38,992 nt of DNA from Novosphingobium sp. PC22D (GCF_002556635.1 NZ_MWMO01000024.1:1-38992), one strand, 5' to 3'. Numbered from the stretch's first letter, positions 7,950-16,971 are shown. The notes: a model not told the origin generated them from the sequence alone. Numbers and translations: made by a program.

Positions 7950-9836
7950 GTGGCGGAACTGACCGCGAGCGACAGCTGGACCGGCGATTTCCTGGCCGAG
8001 CAGGGGCTGATTACACTTGCCCAGCTGAACGAAGCGAGCAGCCTCGCGCTGCGCTGGGGAACCAGTCTGCCCGATGTGCTGCTCGCGCGCAGCTGGATCG
8101 ACGCCGACACCTATTACGCCACGCTCGCGGCCCGGTTCGGCATGGACTATGTCCGGCTGCGCGACACGCCGCCCGATCCGGCATTGCTGCGTGAAAGCGA
8201 CGTAACCAATTACATGCGCGAACTGACCGTGCCGTGGCAGGTGCGCGACGGACGGCTCCATATCGCAACCGCCCGTCCCGGCCCGGAGGCGATCGTCTAC
8301 ATCCGCAGGACCTGGGGCCCTGAAGTCGCACTCGTCGTGACGACCAAGCCCGATGTCCAGCGCGCCGTGCAGGACATCTATTCCGAACGGTTCAGTCACG
8401 CCGCCGTGTTCGATCTCGCCGAACGCGATCCGGTCATGTCGGCGCAAACGGTGTTCACGCCCGGCCAACTGCTTTTCGGCTGGGCGGCGGCAACCGTCGG
8501 TGCAATTGCGCTGGCGCTGCACCCGATCGCGACCCTGATCGTTCTCAATCTGATCATGTCACTGTTTTATCTCGGGAACTTTGTCTTCAAGGCAATCCTG
8601 ATCTGGGCGGGGGGCAGCCAGCAGCATGCTCGCGCACGCGAAATCGAGTCCGCCGTGCGGATGCTGCGCGACGAGGATCTTCCCATCTACACGGTGCTGG
8701 TGCCGATGTTCCGCGAGCCGGACGTGCTGCCCATCCTCGCCAACGCGCTGCGCAAGCTCGATTATCCGACCTCGAAACTCGACATCAAGATCGTGCTCGA
8801 GGAGGGCGACCACGAAACGATTGACGCGGCGGTCCGGCTCGGCCTGGAAGGCATTTTCGAGATTATCCGGGTGCCGCCCTCGCAACCGCAGACGAAACCG
8901 AAGGCATGCAACTATGCATTCCGCTTCGCGCGCGGCGACTATCTCGTCATCTTCGACGCCGAGGACAAGCCGGAGCCCGACCAGCTCAAAAAGGTGGTGG
9001 TCGCGTTCAACCAGTCCCCCGACAACGTCGCCTGCGTCCAGTGCCGACTCAATTACTACAATCGCGACGAGAACTGGCTCACGCGCATGTTCACACTCGA
9101 CTACTCGCTGTGGTTCGATCTGATGCTGCCGGGGCTGGAACAGCTGCGCGTACCGATCCCGCTCGGCGGCACTTCCAACCATTTCCGCATGGACGTTCTG
9201 CGCGAACTTCACGCCTGGGACCCGTTTAACGTCACCGAGGACGCCGATCTCGGCATTCGCATGACTCAGAAAGGCTACGAGGTCCGGCTGGTCGACTCCA
9301 CCACGTTCGAGGAAGCCAATGTCTCGCAGAAGAACTGGGTCCGGCAGCGGTCACGCTGGATCAAGGGCTATATGCAGACCTTTCTGGTCCACATCCGCCG
9401 ACCGGTACATCTGCTGCGCACGACCGGGACGCTGGGTGCGCTGGGCTTCGTGTTCTTCATCGGCGGCACGATGCTTTCGGGGCTGCTCAATCCGGTATTC
9501 TGGGCGATCTTCGCGATCTGGGCGATCACCCAGACGACCGCGCTCGACAGTCTCTTTCCACCTATCCTTCTCTATCTGGCCCTGTTCAACCTGCTCGCCG
9601 GCAACGGGCTCTTCATGTTCCTGATGATGCTCGCGCCGTTTCGCCGCCGCTGGCTTCAACTGACGCCGTTCAGCCTGACCGTGATCTGGTATTGGGCGCT
9701 GATGTCCGCCGCTGCCTGGAAAGGCGCATGGCAACTCGTCACCAAACCCTTCTACTGGGAAAAAACGCATCACGGCCTGTCGAAACACACTGCCGCCGAA
9801 GTCGCGCAGGCGGTGCGGGAGCAGCAGGCGGCATGA
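7950..9836 (+). CDS. Processive family-2 glycosyltransferase with N-terminal MshEN/GspE-N domain
   Basis: A 628-residue membrane glycosyltransferase. Residues 10-150 resemble the MshEN/GspE N-terminal domain (LAEQGLITLAQLNEA and a second copy GTSLPDVLLARSWIDADTYY). A membrane hairpin lies at about 172-220. The catalytic GT2 domain shows DAED (336-339), TED (429-431) and QRSRW (466-470), the D,D,TED,QxxRW set of processive synthases such as cellulose synthase. Further helices follow about 490-600. There is no PilZ domain. Some MshEN domains bind c-di-GMP (MshE, NfrB), but here the expected Gln/Arg positions are only partly kept, so binding is uncertain. The start is a GTG 3 bases after the BcsB-like stop. 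It resembles NfrB or Xanthomonas XagB in having GT2 plus MshEN, with the MshEN part at the N terminus here. Confidence 0.9.
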   Translation: MAELTASDSWTGDFLAEQGLITLAQLNEASSLALRWGTSLPDVLLARSWIDADTYYATLAARFGMDYVRLRDTPPDPALLRESDVTNYMRELTVPWQVRDGRLHIATARPGPEAIVYIRRTWGPEVALVVTTKPDVQRAVQDIYSERFSHAAVFDLAERDPVMSAQTVFTPGQLLFGWAAATVGAIALALHPIATLIVLNLIMSLFYLGNFVFKAILIWAGGSQQHARAREIESAVRMLRDEDLPIYTVLVPMFREPDVLPILANALRKLDYPTSKLDIKIVLEEGDHETIDAAVRLGLEGIFEIIRVPPSQPQTKPKACNYAFRFARGDYLVIFDAEDKPEPDQLKKVVVAFNQSPDNVACVQCRLNYYNRDENWLTRMFTLDYSLWFDLMLPGLEQLRVPIPLGGTSNHFRMDVLRELHAWDPFNVTEDADLGIRMTQKGYEVRLVDSTTFEEANVSQKNWVRQRSRWIKGYMQTFLVHIRRPVHLLRTTGTLGALGFVFFIGGTMLSGLLNPVFWAIFAIWAITQTTALDSLFPPILLYLALFNLLAGNGLFMFLMMLAPFRRRWLQLTPFSLTVIWYWALMSAAAWKGAWQLVTKPFYWEKTHHGLSKHTAAEVAQAVREQQAA

Positions 9837-11311
9837 CGCGCAACCGCCTCTGGACCCCAGCCGTCATGCTGCTCGCCGGGACAGCGCTGCTCGCGCTGCT
9901 GCTCGCCCTGCAGGCGCGCGGCCATGTATCGGGAAGCGGTCTAGACCTCTGGGGCCGCACACTGCTCGCCAATGCCCGCCTGATAGCGATCGACGACATC
10001 CTGACGGCCTTTCCCCCGCTTTCCTATCTCGGGAGCATTGTTCTGGCCTCGCTGTTCCCCTGGCTGGGCCCGACGACACCCTCGCTTCTGGCGGCCATGC
10101 TCGGCGGGGTACTGGTTGGCGGGTGGTTCGCCACTTTGCGCGACAACGGCTTCGGCAGATGGGCAGCTCCCGCCGCGACACTCCTGCTCGGTGCGAATCC
10201 GCTTTTCTTGCGCGCCGTGGCCGAAGGTCCCGCCTTCGTGCTACTTCATTGGGGCGTCTGGCTGCTGGCGCTCGGCATGTTCCAGCTTCGCCGGGGCCAT
10301 CGGGTGAACGACATCATCCTCATCGCCCTCGCGCTGGTGCTGATCGGCCTCTCGCACCCGCTGGGGCTGGTACTCACCTTCGCGGTTCTGCCGTTCCTCG
10401 CGCTCGTCATGCCTCCCGATCGCCTGCGAGACGCGCCGGCGGCGGCGTTCCTCGTCCTGCTCTTCCCGCTGCTCTTCACGGCGGCCTCCTTCCTCTACGT
10501 GAACTGGATTTTCGGCGGTGCCCCCCTCCACTTTCTCGATACCCTGAGCCGCGAAACCGCGGGACTCGGCACCGGGGCCGAGACGAACCTCGCGGACGAC
10601 GGTCTTCGCGGACTGCACCCGGCCCTTCTTGCGGCAATCGGCATCATCGCCGCGTGCCCCATCGGCGTGTCGATGTTTGTTCGCACGTCGGGAATGCCTC
10701 CGCTGCGGTTTGCTGTCCTGGCACTCCTCGGATGGCTGGTTTCGGCAACGATCCTGGCGGCGCTATTCGACCTGCTTCCCTCGCCGGCCCTCGTCGCCGG
10801 GCTCGGCGTCCCCCTAGCGGCGGCCTGTGCCGTCCGCTGGCCGCACGAGCGGCCGGCCCGCCGGGAGACATTGCTGCTTCTCCTCGCAGGCATGATTGGC
10901 GCGCTGGTCCTCTCCATGGCCGACGATTCTTCGGAGACGCACCGCTGGCGGCGGGCTGCGCTGGGCCAGCCGGTGCCGCCGCCTGACCCCGACCTCGCCG
11001 AACTGGCCGTCGTGCTCAAGCAACACGACGGGATCCTGTTCGACGCCGAAGCGGCGCCTGCTGTGGTCGCGTTGCGCGGCCGGGCGGCTGGCATCTTCAG
11101 CGCAGAGACGCAGGCCTTCCAACTGGCGGGTCTGGGCAGCGGCGGCGACGCCAAGGTGCTGGTGGTCCGCAACCATGCGTCGAGTTTCGGCAGCGACCGG
11201 ATCGGACGAATGTTTCCCGAACTGTATGACCTCGGCCGACCGGGATATGTACGCGTCTTCGACAGCGAGCGCTGGCGCGTCTATGCACGCAGGGAGAAGG
11301 CCCCGTTATGA
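9833..11311 (+). CDS. Polytopic membrane protein, possible GT-C-like transferase
   Basis: A 492-residue protein with about ten hydrophobic segments through residue 365 and a soluble C-terminal part of about 110 residues. The first helix is followed by a periplasmic-type loop containing LIAIDDILTAFPPLSYLG, an arrangement reminiscent of GT-C membrane transferases (acidic residues in the first loop), but I find no decisive motif. It overlaps the glycosyltransferase stop by ATGA at 9833-9836 and the next gene by ATGA at 11308-11311, so it is part of the operon. It may modify the polymer or help the synthase in the membrane; this is inference from context. I do not recognise it as a named family. 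Confidence 0.8.
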   Translation: MTRNRLWTPAVMLLAGTALLALLLALQARGHVSGSGLDLWGRTLLANARLIAIDDILTAFPPLSYLGSIVLASLFPWLGPTTPSLLAAMLGGVLVGGWFATLRDNGFGRWAAPAATLLLGANPLFLRAVAEGPAFVLLHWGVWLLALGMFQLRRGHRVNDIILIALALVLIGLSHPLGLVLTFAVLPFLALVMPPDRLRDAPAAAFLVLLFPLLFTAASFLYVNWIFGGAPLHFLDTLSRETAGLGTGAETNLADDGLRGLHPALLAAIGIIAACPIGVSMFVRTSGMPPLRFAVLALLGWLVSATILAALFDLLPSPALVAGLGVPLAAACAVRWPHERPARRETLLLLLAGMIGALVLSMADDSSETHRWRRAALGQPVPPPDPDLAELAVVLKQHDGILFDAEAAPAVVALRGRAAGIFSAETQAFQLAGLGSGGDAKVLVVRNHASSFGSDRIGRMFPELYDLGRPGYVRVFDSERWRVYARREKAPL

Positions 11312-12285
11312 CCGCGCCAGGCTCGCCAGCCCGGATTCTCATCGTGGACGACTCCGAGGATTCGGCCGACATCACCGCCGCATTCCTGGAGGAAGGCGGC
11401 TTCGGCAATCTGACATTCGCACGGTCCGCGAGCGAGGCCTTCGACGAGATCGGCGTCGGCAATACCCCGCAGCAGGCGCCCGGAATAGGCTTCGAGCTTA
11501 TTATCATGGACATCGTGATGCCCGACATGGACGGGATTGAGGCCTGTGCCCGGTTGCGGCTCTTCGAGCCCACCCGCCATGTCCCGATCCTGATGCTTTC
11601 GGGCGCGCGCGATCTGCAAGCGCTGAATCAGGCGTTCGTTGCCGGTGCGAACGATTTCGTCGGCAAGCCGGTCAACCAGATCGACCTGCTCGCGCGTGTG
11701 CGCACGCTGCTGCGGTTCGGGCGGGAGCTGGAACGCAGGCTGCTGCGCGACGCGGAGCTTGAGGAACGCAACCGGAACCTGCAGCGCGGCAATCTGGATG
11801 CCACGCTGATCGACCCGGTCACAGGGCTTGCGGGCGGCATCGTTGTAGAACTCATGCTTCGCAGTTGCCGCGAGCGTGCCGTTTCGGCGGCGCTTGCGCT
11901 TGTCCAGATCGACGAGTTCGAGCTGTTCGCCAGACGCCATGACACCGACGCAGCCGCAAGGTTGCTGAACCGGATTGCCGGCATCATCTCCGAAGTACCA
12001 GCGCCGCTGGCGGCGACGCCCTGCTATTACGGCGAAGGCGCCTTCATGCTCGTTCAGCCGCGTGCGCCTTCGGATACCGCATTGACGGAAACCTGCGGCG
12101 GCATTCGCACGGCCGTCGAAGCCGCCGAGCTACCGCACGGCAATTCGATTTCCAGCGCGTTCGTCACGGTTTCGACACTGACTGCCTGGGATATGGACCA
12201 AAACCTTGAGACGCTCGCTCCGCGTCTGCTCTCGGGAATGGAACGCGAATGGATCGGGGGAGGACAGCATGGCCGAATTCAATAG
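11308..12285 (+). CDS. Response regulator with degenerate GGDEF domain
   Basis: A 325-residue cytosolic protein. The N-terminal receiver (1-130) is intact: acidic pair in LIVDDSED, phospho-acceptor Asp68 in IIMDIVMPDMDG, Lys in FVGKPVN. A helical linker (about 138-165) leads to a GGDEF-like domain: DPVTGL at 169-174 matches the DxLTGL entry motif, but the active loop reads YGEGAF (241-246) instead of GGDEF. It is therefore unlikely to make c-di-GMP; it could bind nucleotide or a protein partner. It lies inside the EPS operon (ATGA overlap with the gene before, 17-base overlap with the gene after) and is the natural receiver for the Hpt encoded at the operon head. It may gate the synthase directly. 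Confidence 0.88.
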   Translation: MTAPGSPARILIVDDSEDSADITAAFLEEGGFGNLTFARSASEAFDEIGVGNTPQQAPGIGFELIIMDIVMPDMDGIEACARLRLFEPTRHVPILMLSGARDLQALNQAFVAGANDFVGKPVNQIDLLARVRTLLRFGRELERRLLRDAELEERNRNLQRGNLDATLIDPVTGLAGGIVVELMLRSCRERAVSAALALVQIDEFELFARRHDTDAAARLLNRIAGIISEVPAPLAATPCYYGEGAFMLVQPRAPSDTALTETCGGIRTAVEAAELPHGNSISSAFVTVSTLTAWDMDQNLETLAPRLLSGMEREWIGGGQHGRIQ

Positions 12286-13096
12286 CGCATTGCGGTGTCT
12301 GATTCTTGTCGCGGCAACCTGTGCCGCATTCGTCTCACCACCCGCGCGTGCCCAATCGGATACCACCATTCCGCCTGCCGTTTCGGGGGAGCCGCGTTGG
12401 CAAGCGATTGCTTCCTTCTATTATTCCAACAGCAAGCAAGGATATGACGGCAATGGAGACCGCATCGACATCGCCGACTATCGAAAGCTCGAACTCTATC
12501 TCCTGACCGAATATCGCGTTTCAGACGACGTCACGCTGGTCCTCACGCCCAGCCTGCGCGAAGTTTCGGTCGAAGGACCGGACAACGACAGCAGCGGTCT
12601 TGGCTACACCGACGTCGGCGCACGCTATCGCTTTGCCGAGGGCGACGGCTGGTCGCTCGCAGCACAGGGCACGGTACGGATACCCGGCGACACGCGTCCG
12701 GACGTGCTCGCGCAGATCGGCAGCACCGACGCCGAATACGATGCGCGGCTAAGGGGCATCTATGGCTTCGCGTCCGGGTCGGACAGCGGGTTTGTCGACA
12801 TCCAGGGCGCCTACCGCCTGCGCGACGGCGATCCCCCCAACGAATTTCATCTTGACGTCACCGCCGGCTATCGCCCGGTCGAAACGTTGCTTGTCATGGC
12901 GCAGTCCTTCAACACCTTCAGCGACGGGGACGGACGCGGCATCTTCAACCGATACCGCTATCACAATGCCCAGTTGAGCGCGGTCTACGATGTTGCACCG
13001 GGCCTGTCGCTTCAGGCCGGATGGCTCGGCACGCTGGGCGGCGAGAATGCCCTGCGCGAGCGCGGGGCATTCGGCGGCGTCTGGATCAGCTTCTGA
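12269..13096 (+). CDS. Outer-membrane beta-barrel-like protein, possible EPS exit channel
   Basis: A 275-residue protein with a cleavable signal peptide (hydrophobic CLILVAATCAAFV, cleavage likely after ARAQS). The mature part alternates short polar and aromatic strands, with repeated segments such as LTEYRVSDDVTLVLTPSL and YRPVETLLVMAQSF, and ends in WISF with a C-terminal Phe as in many outer-membrane barrels. The ATG at 12269 has a GGGGGAGGA site and overlaps the preceding gene by 17 bases. As last gene of the synthase operon it is a candidate outer-membrane pore for the polymer, comparable in place to XagA of Xanthomonas xagABC. Its small size argues against a BcsC-type pore with TPR repeats. 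The barrel call is from pattern only. Confidence 0.72.
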   Translation: MAEFNSALRCLILVAATCAAFVSPPARAQSDTTIPPAVSGEPRWQAIASFYYSNSKQGYDGNGDRIDIADYRKLELYLLTEYRVSDDVTLVLTPSLREVSVEGPDNDSSGLGYTDVGARYRFAEGDGWSLAAQGTVRIPGDTRPDVLAQIGSTDAEYDARLRGIYGFASGSDSGFVDIQGAYRLRDGDPPNEFHLDVTAGYRPVETLLVMAQSFNTFSDGDGRGIFNRYRYHNAQLSAVYDVAPGLSLQAGWLGTLGGENALRERGAFGGVWISF

Positions 13097-14117
13097 GCCA
13101 GCGCGCGCGAAGCATGTGTTCGGCGGGTTTGTTCTGCACGGTGAAATCGGTATCCAGCATCCCGCCGGCGCCGGGATCCGTGAACCAGCGCCAGACCAGA
13201 ACGCCATCGGCCGGCGCGACGTCGATCGCATCCAGCCAATCACCCAACACGGCCCGTTGAAGGGCCGGATCGGGTTCGGCGATCCGTTCCTCGGCGCTTT
13301 CCCAGGGCCGCATCGCCGCGCCGCGCGCCGAACGTACGCCGATCTCGGCAATGCACAGCGGACGGGCGCTGCGCTGCGCAACGGAATGAGCGGCGGCAAG
13401 AGTGGATTGGATGAGACGCCTACGCCTTTCCCGGTCGCTATCGGGTCCAAGGGGAGGATAGAGGGACATCGAAATGGCATCGAGCCGGTGCCAGAACCCG
13501 ATCCGCTCTGCCTCTTCAGTGCCATGCGCGACGTAGCTCACCCGTCCGGAGAAACGCTCCCGTGCCGCGCCGATCACCTCGTCCCACTCATTCCGGCCGG
13601 TCGTCTGGCGCAGTTCGGTGCCGATTATCAGCGTATCGGCGCCTTCGTCCTGCGCGAGTTCGGCGAGTTGGACAACAATCGAACGATAGGCGGCGAACCA
13701 CCGTGCCCAGTCTTCTGCGTTTCGCATCCGCACACTGCCCGCCCATCTTTCCGGCACCCAGACATGGGGCTTGACGATCGCGCGCAGTCCCGCCGCATGC
13801 GCCTGACGGATCGCCAGCCGAAGGCGGGCGGGCGGCACTGCGTCGCCATAGACGATACGCGGGTCATGCTCATGCGCCTGCCAGAGGAACGGAATGATCG
13901 CAACGCAGTTCGCACCGAGCGACGCGATGGCTTCGAGGCTCCGCGCTGCCGCGGCGCTGCCGTAGGGCGCATTGGCCGTCTCGATGAGGTTCAGCCCGCG
14001 CCCGGACACACGCTGCGCCGCCCACCCCGGCCCGACCATCCCGGCCAGACCTGCTACCCCGGCAAGCAACAGAAGCGCGCGGCGATCGCCGGAAACCGGT
14101 TCGTCCCGAATGCTCAT
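13086..14117 (-). CDS. Secreted GH113-like TIM-barrel glycosidase
   Basis: A 343-residue protein. The N terminus has a twin-arginine-like or Sec leader (SGDRRALLLLAGVAGLAGM). The rest looks like a glycosidase TIM barrel: RGLNLIE at strand 1, GANCVAIIPFLWQ at strand 2, GLRAIVKPHVWV at strand 3, IIGTEL (Glu168, likely acid/base) and CIAEIGVRS (Glu258, likely nucleophile). These match GH113 and related glycosidase-like proteins; GH113 enzymes are known as beta-mannanases. The start at 14117 is chosen because it begins the leader; several in-frame upstream starts exist and the ribosome site is weak. Its 3' end overlaps the barrel gene's 3' end by 11 bases. It probably trims or releases the neighbouring EPS, possibly a mannose-type beta-glycan; that is inference. 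Confidence 0.75.
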   Translation of the reverse strand: MSIRDEPVSGDRRALLLLAGVAGLAGMVGPGWAAQRVSGRGLNLIETANAPYGSAAAARSLEAIASLGANCVAIIPFLWQAHEHDPRIVYGDAVPPARLRLAIRQAHAAGLRAIVKPHVWVPERWAGSVRMRNAEDWARWFAAYRSIVVQLAELAQDEGADTLIIGTELRQTTGRNEWDEVIGAARERFSGRVSYVAHGTEEAERIGFWHRLDAISMSLYPPLGPDSDRERRRRLIQSTLAAAHSVAQRSARPLCIAEIGVRSARGAAMRPWESAEERIAEPDPALQRAVLGDWLDAIDVAPADGVLVWRWFTDPGAGGMLDTDFTVQNKPAEHMLRARWLRS

Positions 14118-14388
14118 GCCGGTCCCGGCCACGCTCGGCCGGCGAACGTTCCGGGTGCCGTCCAGGAAGGCACCGGTATCATATTGCTCGCTCTGAATGC
14201 CGCTTTTCGCATTTTCGTCCCTTCGTCTCGAAACCCGCCGCATCGGCTTCACGCGGAAGGCCTCCACACCTCCACGGGTCCCGGCACTCGAACCTGAACT
14301 GCATGCGCATCTGCCATGCAATGTTCTTTTTCAACAACCTATTAGTAGTCTGTGCGCAAAATGAAGGTCTAATCAGGCCGAGGATTTC

Positions 14389-16971
14389 ATGGACGTTCTC
14401 CAGCTCAGTAAACTTCCGCCCGACGAACAGATCACCTTGCTTTTACGGCGATTGCAGCGGGCTGAAAACGCACGTCAGGATGCCGAAGCCCTTCTGGAAA
14501 CCCGCGCCCGGGAACTCGACCGCAGTAATCAGGAGTTGCGCCGCCGGGAACAGGACCTGCAGGCGAGACTCGAATTCGGCAACAGGCAACTGCTCGCCGC
14601 GCAACGGATGGCACGAATCGCCACCATCTATCGCGCAAAAGACGATACCTTCTTCGTCTCCCCTGAATTCCGTGCCCTGCTGGGACTTAGCGACGGGACT
14701 GAAATAAACCCCAGCGTCCTGGCCATGGTCGTGCATCCGCTGGATCGGGATCGCGTCGCTCATGACGAATTTGCTTTCTACACCGATCTGTCCGCCAACG
14801 TCAGCCACGCGTATGAACACCGGATCATTCGACAATCCGACCGCGCGGTACGCTGGATGCGCTGGACGCTGAAGCGCGACGTGGACGAGAAGGGCCGGTT
14901 TCGTTCGATATTCGGGACGGTCCAGGACATTACAGAGCAGCGCAAGTCGGAACGCAGCGTGCGCGCTCTCGGCCTCATAGCGGAACGGCGGGTCAAACGG
15001 CTGAGCGAACTCACGGTGCGGCTGCAGGAAACGACGCGAATGGAGGCGCAAGCCGTCAGCTTCCTGCGTGCCGTCCTCGATACCGTGCCGCAGGGGATCG
15101 CAGTTTTCGACGAGGACCTGCGGCTTGCCGCTTGGAATAGCACCGTGGCCGGTCTGACCGAAATCGAACCGGGGCAGCTTCACGAAGGGCTCCCCTACAA
15201 GACGTTCGCCACACGGCACTGGCGACACGACCCGGCGGCAAGCGCGGACCGGCTGAGACGCGACGCGCGGGGCAAGGTCATCGAGCAGACGTTCGAGCAG
15301 GTCCTTTCGGACGGGCGGACCGTATACGCAGCGGTCATTCCGCGAGCCGAAGGGCGCGGAATGGTGAAGATCTACACGGATGTCACGAAACACAAGAAGA
15401 CCGAGCAGTCTCTGCGTTCCCAGCGGGCCGAGCTTTCGGAACGAGTGACCGAGCTGGAGCGGCTGTCGCGCAAATTGCAGCACAGCAATGCCGCGGCGGA
15501 GGAAGCAAACCGTTCGAAATCGCAATTCCTCGCAATGATGAGCCACGACATTCGCACGCCGATGAATGGCGTGCTCGGCATGCTCGCGACGCTTTCGGCA
15601 ACCGAACTGGCGCCGGAACAAAGGCGCCAACTCGATCTGGCACGGCAAGCCGGGTATCAGCTCAACGTGCTGCTGAACGACATCCTGGAGATCGTTCGCG
15701 CAGAATCGGGCAAACTCGAACTGCTTCCCGAACCGGTAAACCTGGCCCAGACACTCGATGGAATCGTCGATTTCTGGCAAATGGCCAACACCAATCCAGA
15801 GATCGCGATCAAGGTCAGCTTCGGTGGCGATCTGCCGAAAAGGATTTCGGTCGATCCCACGCGCTTCCGCCAGCTCATCGACAATCTCTTGTCCAACGCC
15901 CTGAAATATACGCCCGAGGGACAGGTGACGGTCCGCGCGCGCAGCACCGGCGCAGCCTTGAGGATCGAGGTCGAAGATACCGGGCCCGGCATCCCCGCCG
16001 ACAAGCAGGCAGACCTGTTCACCGACTTTTCCCGGCTAAAGAGCATGACCCTGGATCATACCCAGAGCGCCGGCCTGGGGCTTGCGATCTGCCGGCGGCT
16101 GGTCAATGCAATGGGCGGCTCGATCGGTATCGAGAGCGAGCCGGGCGAAGGCAGTTGCTTCTGGTTCGAACTGCCCCTCATAGAAGTCGTGGAATCTGGA
16201 AAGCCGGTGCGAAACAAGCAATACCAGCGCCTCAAGACCGCCGATGGCCGCGCTCCGCGTCTGCTGGTCGCAGAAGACGTCGAAACCAACCAGCTCGTAA
16301 TCGCCGGGATGCTCGATCTGATCGGTTGCGACTATCATATCGTTGCGGACGGCGCCGCTGCCGTCGAGGCAGTGAAGGACGACGTCTTCGACCTCGTCCT
16401 GATGGACGTGCGCATGCCAGTCATGGACGGCCGGGAGGCCACACGCGTCATCCGCGCACTTCCCGGTGCGAAAGCGCAGATACCGATCATCGGCGTGACC
16501 GCTCATGCCCAGCAAGCGGAACAGGCGCAACTCGTGGAAGCCGGAATGGATTCCTGCGTGACCAAGCCGATCCAGCTCGAGGTCCTCTCCTCGCGGATGG
16601 CGGAAGTTCTCGATCGATCAGAGCAAGTGCCTCTTCCGCAAAACGACCTGATAGACGTCGACGCGATCATGGCGCTGTTCGAAGCCCTGCCGGAAGCACG
16701 GCGGCATCAGGTAATGCTCTCCTCGACCAAGGATCTCTCAAGACTGCTGGCCGACTTGAAGAGTGCTGAACAAGCCGGCCACACCGATAACCGGGCACGC
16801 GCGGTGCATAGCCTGAAAGGGGTCGCGGGCAATATCGGCGCGCACCGGCTAGCCAATCTTCTGGCCGATAAGACGCAGGTCGACGTTGCCGAAGTGGAAC
16901 GGGTAGTGGCGGATACCGTGAACGATATCCGCCACCGTTTCGGTCTCGGGGAACTGACCGGGGATCAATAG
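14389..16971 (+). CDS. Cytosolic PAS hybrid histidine kinase with REC and Hpt
   Basis: An 860-residue hybrid kinase without clear membrane helices. A coiled coil (about 15-70) leads into a PAS/PAC domain (about 70-185), a second coiled coil, a second PAS (about 225-335, with VLDTVPQGIAVFDEDLRL), HisKA with His386 in MMSHDIRTPMNG, an ATPase with NALKY, DTGPGIP and AGLGLAI, a receiver with Asp673 in LMDVRMPVMDG, and a C-terminal Hpt with His807 in HSLKGVAGN. The ATG at 14389 follows a GAGGA site at good spacing. It stands alone between two EPS loci and its 3' end overlaps that of the fused glycosyltransferase by 7 bases. It is a candidate partner for the NtrC-type activator at 27892 or the operon Hpt; neither is shown by sequence. 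Confidence 0.95.
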   Translation: MDVLQLSKLPPDEQITLLLRRLQRAENARQDAEALLETRARELDRSNQELRRREQDLQARLEFGNRQLLAAQRMARIATIYRAKDDTFFVSPEFRALLGLSDGTEINPSVLAMVVHPLDRDRVAHDEFAFYTDLSANVSHAYEHRIIRQSDRAVRWMRWTLKRDVDEKGRFRSIFGTVQDITEQRKSERSVRALGLIAERRVKRLSELTVRLQETTRMEAQAVSFLRAVLDTVPQGIAVFDEDLRLAAWNSTVAGLTEIEPGQLHEGLPYKTFATRHWRHDPAASADRLRRDARGKVIEQTFEQVLSDGRTVYAAVIPRAEGRGMVKIYTDVTKHKKTEQSLRSQRAELSERVTELERLSRKLQHSNAAAEEANRSKSQFLAMMSHDIRTPMNGVLGMLATLSATELAPEQRRQLDLARQAGYQLNVLLNDILEIVRAESGKLELLPEPVNLAQTLDGIVDFWQMANTNPEIAIKVSFGGDLPKRISVDPTRFRQLIDNLLSNALKYTPEGQVTVRARSTGAALRIEVEDTGPGIPADKQADLFTDFSRLKSMTLDHTQSAGLGLAICRRLVNAMGGSIGIESEPGEGSCFWFELPLIEVVESGKPVRNKQYQRLKTADGRAPRLLVAEDVETNQLVIAGMLDLIGCDYHIVADGAAAVEAVKDDVFDLVLMDVRMPVMDGREATRVIRALPGAKAQIPIIGVTAHAQQAEQAQLVEAGMDSCVTKPIQLEVLSSRMAEVLDRSEQVPLPQNDLIDVDAIMALFEALPEARRHQVMLSSTKDLSRLLADLKSAEQAGHTDNRARAVHSLKGVAGNIGAHRLANLLADKTQVDVAEVERVVADTVNDIRHRFGLGELTGDQ

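Noticed and set aside
6024..9836. Calling the BcsB-like/GT2 pair cellulose synthase (bcsB, bcsA)
   Set aside because: The glycosyltransferase lacks the C-terminal PilZ domain and has an N-terminal MshEN-like domain, and no bcsC or bcsZ is nearby. The polymer is left open.
12990..14297. Plus-strand frame of 435 codons opposite the GH113-like gene
   Set aside because: The minus-strand protein has a leader and glycosidase motifs; the plus-strand frame has low-complexity composition only.
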